Shown: in pieces, positions 63,417 through 64,000 of the stretch
How the letters are laid out: each line of letters begins with the position of its first letter
How positions within the stretch are numbered: the first letter of the stretch is position 1
Assembly (NCBI RefSeq): GCF_002831685.1
Contig: NZ_CP025119.1
Span: forward strand, 593,001 to 657,000
Direction: 5' to 3'
DNA: 64,000 nucleotides
Source: Polaribacter sp. ALD11
Lineage (GTDB): Bacteria; Bacteroidota; Bacteroidia; Flavobacteriales; Flavobacteriaceae
Notes under the pieces: generated by a model
Told to the model about the DNA's origin: nothing
Databases searched by the model: none
What the model saw: the letters and a program-made list of their open reading frames with translations, nothing else
Position numbers and translations under genes: made by a program

Positions 63417-63551
63417 CCGTATATAATTTATTGCTGGCTTCTTGCTTACTTGCGAAAGTCCTCGCGGACTTTCTTTGTCCGTAATTATTTACTAAATTTA
63501 CTAAATTTACTACTAAACCACCGCAACAAACCATATACAACAACGTTGTGT
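63417..63551. repeat. Structured intergenic element with GAAAGTCC hairpin, before the IS
   Basis: The segment begins ACCGTATATAATTTATTGCT and contains a perfect stem GAAAGTCC (63454-63461) / GGACTTTC (63466-63473) with a TCGC loop. It also has two TTTACTAAA-type repeats (about 63488-63512) and ends with ATATACAACAACGTTGTG. Elements with GTATATAATT...GCTGG and CAACGTTGT ends are frequent between flavobacterial genes. No coding region. Confidence 0.5.
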
Positions 63552-64000
63552 TGTAAGTTGACCCGTCCTGAAATAAGGCTACATAATTTTAAACATTATG
63601 TATAGAAATGACAAAGTAATTAGACGGTATTCAGAACCTTTTAAATTAAAAATTTTAGCCGAACTTACAATCGGAAAACACACAAAGAGCGAACTTTGTA
63701 AACTCTACTCAATTGCACCTACAACAGTAAATGTGTGGATTAAAAAGTACAATCGTAAAGACTTAATGAACACCAGAGTAAAAGTGGAAACAAAAGACGA
63801 AATATCTAGAATTAAAGCGCTTCAAAAAGAGATTGAACAGCTTAAAAAACTACTACTTAAAAAGGATCTCGATGCTATGGTAGAAGAATCCTATTTAGAA
63901 GTAGCTGCAGAAGACCTCGGCTATAAATCTATTGCTGAACTAAAAAAAAAGTTAAGTATAAAGCCTTAATAAAAGCTAAAGAGAAATCTAAGAGATTTGC
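63552..64000 (+). mobile_element. Left end of an IS3-family insertion sequence, cut by the window edge
   Basis: TGTAAGTTGACCCGTCCTGA at 63552-63571 is the probable left terminal repeat. It is followed by orfA (63598-63969) and, in the -1 frame, the start of orfB, which continues beyond base 64000. The right end is not visible, so neither the length nor the target duplication can be given. Confidence 0.7.
63598..63969 (+). CDS. IS3-family transposase OrfA
   Basis: The protein has 123 residues. A helix-turn-helix lies at about 10-55 (RRYSEPFKLKILAELTIGKHTKSELCKLYSIAPTTVNVWIKKY) and a leucine-zipper-like coiled coil at about 72-95 (ISRIKALQKEIEQLKKLLLKK). Near its end, nine A residues (63942-63950) form a slippery run; a -1 shift there enters the frame VKYKALIKAKEKSKRF, the start of OrfB. 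This is the usual IS3 mechanism for making the OrfAB transposase. Confidence 0.88.
   Translation: MYRNDKVIRRYSEPFKLKILAELTIGKHTKSELCKLYSIAPTTVNVWIKKYNRKDLMNTRVKVETKDEISRIKALQKEIEQLKKLLLKKDLDAMVEESYLEVAAEDLGYKSIAELKKKLSIKP

Overview
The window is AT-rich chromosomal DNA from a member of the Bacteroidota, most likely a marine Flavobacteriaceae of the Polaribacter/Tenacibaculum type. This is inferred from several signs. There are many lipoproteins and DUF4252, DUF4251, DUF4625 and DUF4369 proteins, and E1 alpha and beta are fused in one chain. A TonB receptor carries an N-terminal carboxypeptidase-like domain, a MoxR/DUF58/DUF4350/DUF4129/SpoIIM/RDD block is present, and promoters fit TTG-N19/20-TAnnTTTG rather than the sigma-70 form. 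No tRNA or rRNA gene was seen.

Region 1 (1-10.4 kb) is a complete type II-C CRISPR-Cas locus. It follows a truncated patatin-like gene and a DUF72 gene. It holds a divergent tracrRNA gene (about 1345-1437, minus), cas9 (1385 aa, all catalytic residues present), cas1 and cas2, then an array of 45 repeats (46 bp) and 44 spacers. The tracrRNA antirepeat shows that crRNAs are read from the minus strand, towards cas2. A minus-strand terminator closes the array on the cas2 side. The only degenerate repeat is at the opposite end, so the polarity of the array is unusual.

Region 2 (10.4-24.4 kb) holds two tandem S41-peptidase lipoproteins (one lacks the usual catalytic lysine), an ECF sigma factor with a small membrane protein and two DUF4252 proteins, an M1 aminopeptidase, a flavin oxidoreductase, a porin/BCCT transporter/universal stress protein group, and a decayed IS256 transposase end.

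Region 3 (24.4-46 kb) is mostly core and regulatory genes. It has a YafY/GyrI-like/DUF1801 operon, a B12-type radical SAM protein, a HipA-like kinase with DUF3037 partner, and an XRE regulator facing an M14 carboxypeptidase across an intergenic region rich in TTACAnnTGTAA-type palindromes. These are followed by an Lrp regulator, fused E1 dehydrogenase, MDR reductase, pseudouridine synthase, a frameshifted DUF4251 gene, an MFS exporter and the MoxR/DUF58 block.

Region 4 (46-57.9 kb) looks like a metal (probably zinc) homeostasis island. It contains a split 5'-nucleotidase, an ABC exporter-type permease with eight consecutive histidines, PhoX, zinc-type FolE, MerC, two DUF4625 lipoproteins, a TonB receptor, a small secreted protein, and a divergent Fur/Zur-type regulator with a palindromic operator. 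A stand-alone hairpin RNA candidate sits between phoX and the ABC genes.

Region 5 (57.9-64 kb) contains an S41 peptidase, a LytS/LytTR two-component pair, a TlpA-like lipoprotein flanked by 11-bp inverted repeats, three copies in all (one in region 4) of a dispersed intergenic repeat, and the left end of an IS3-family element that runs off the window.
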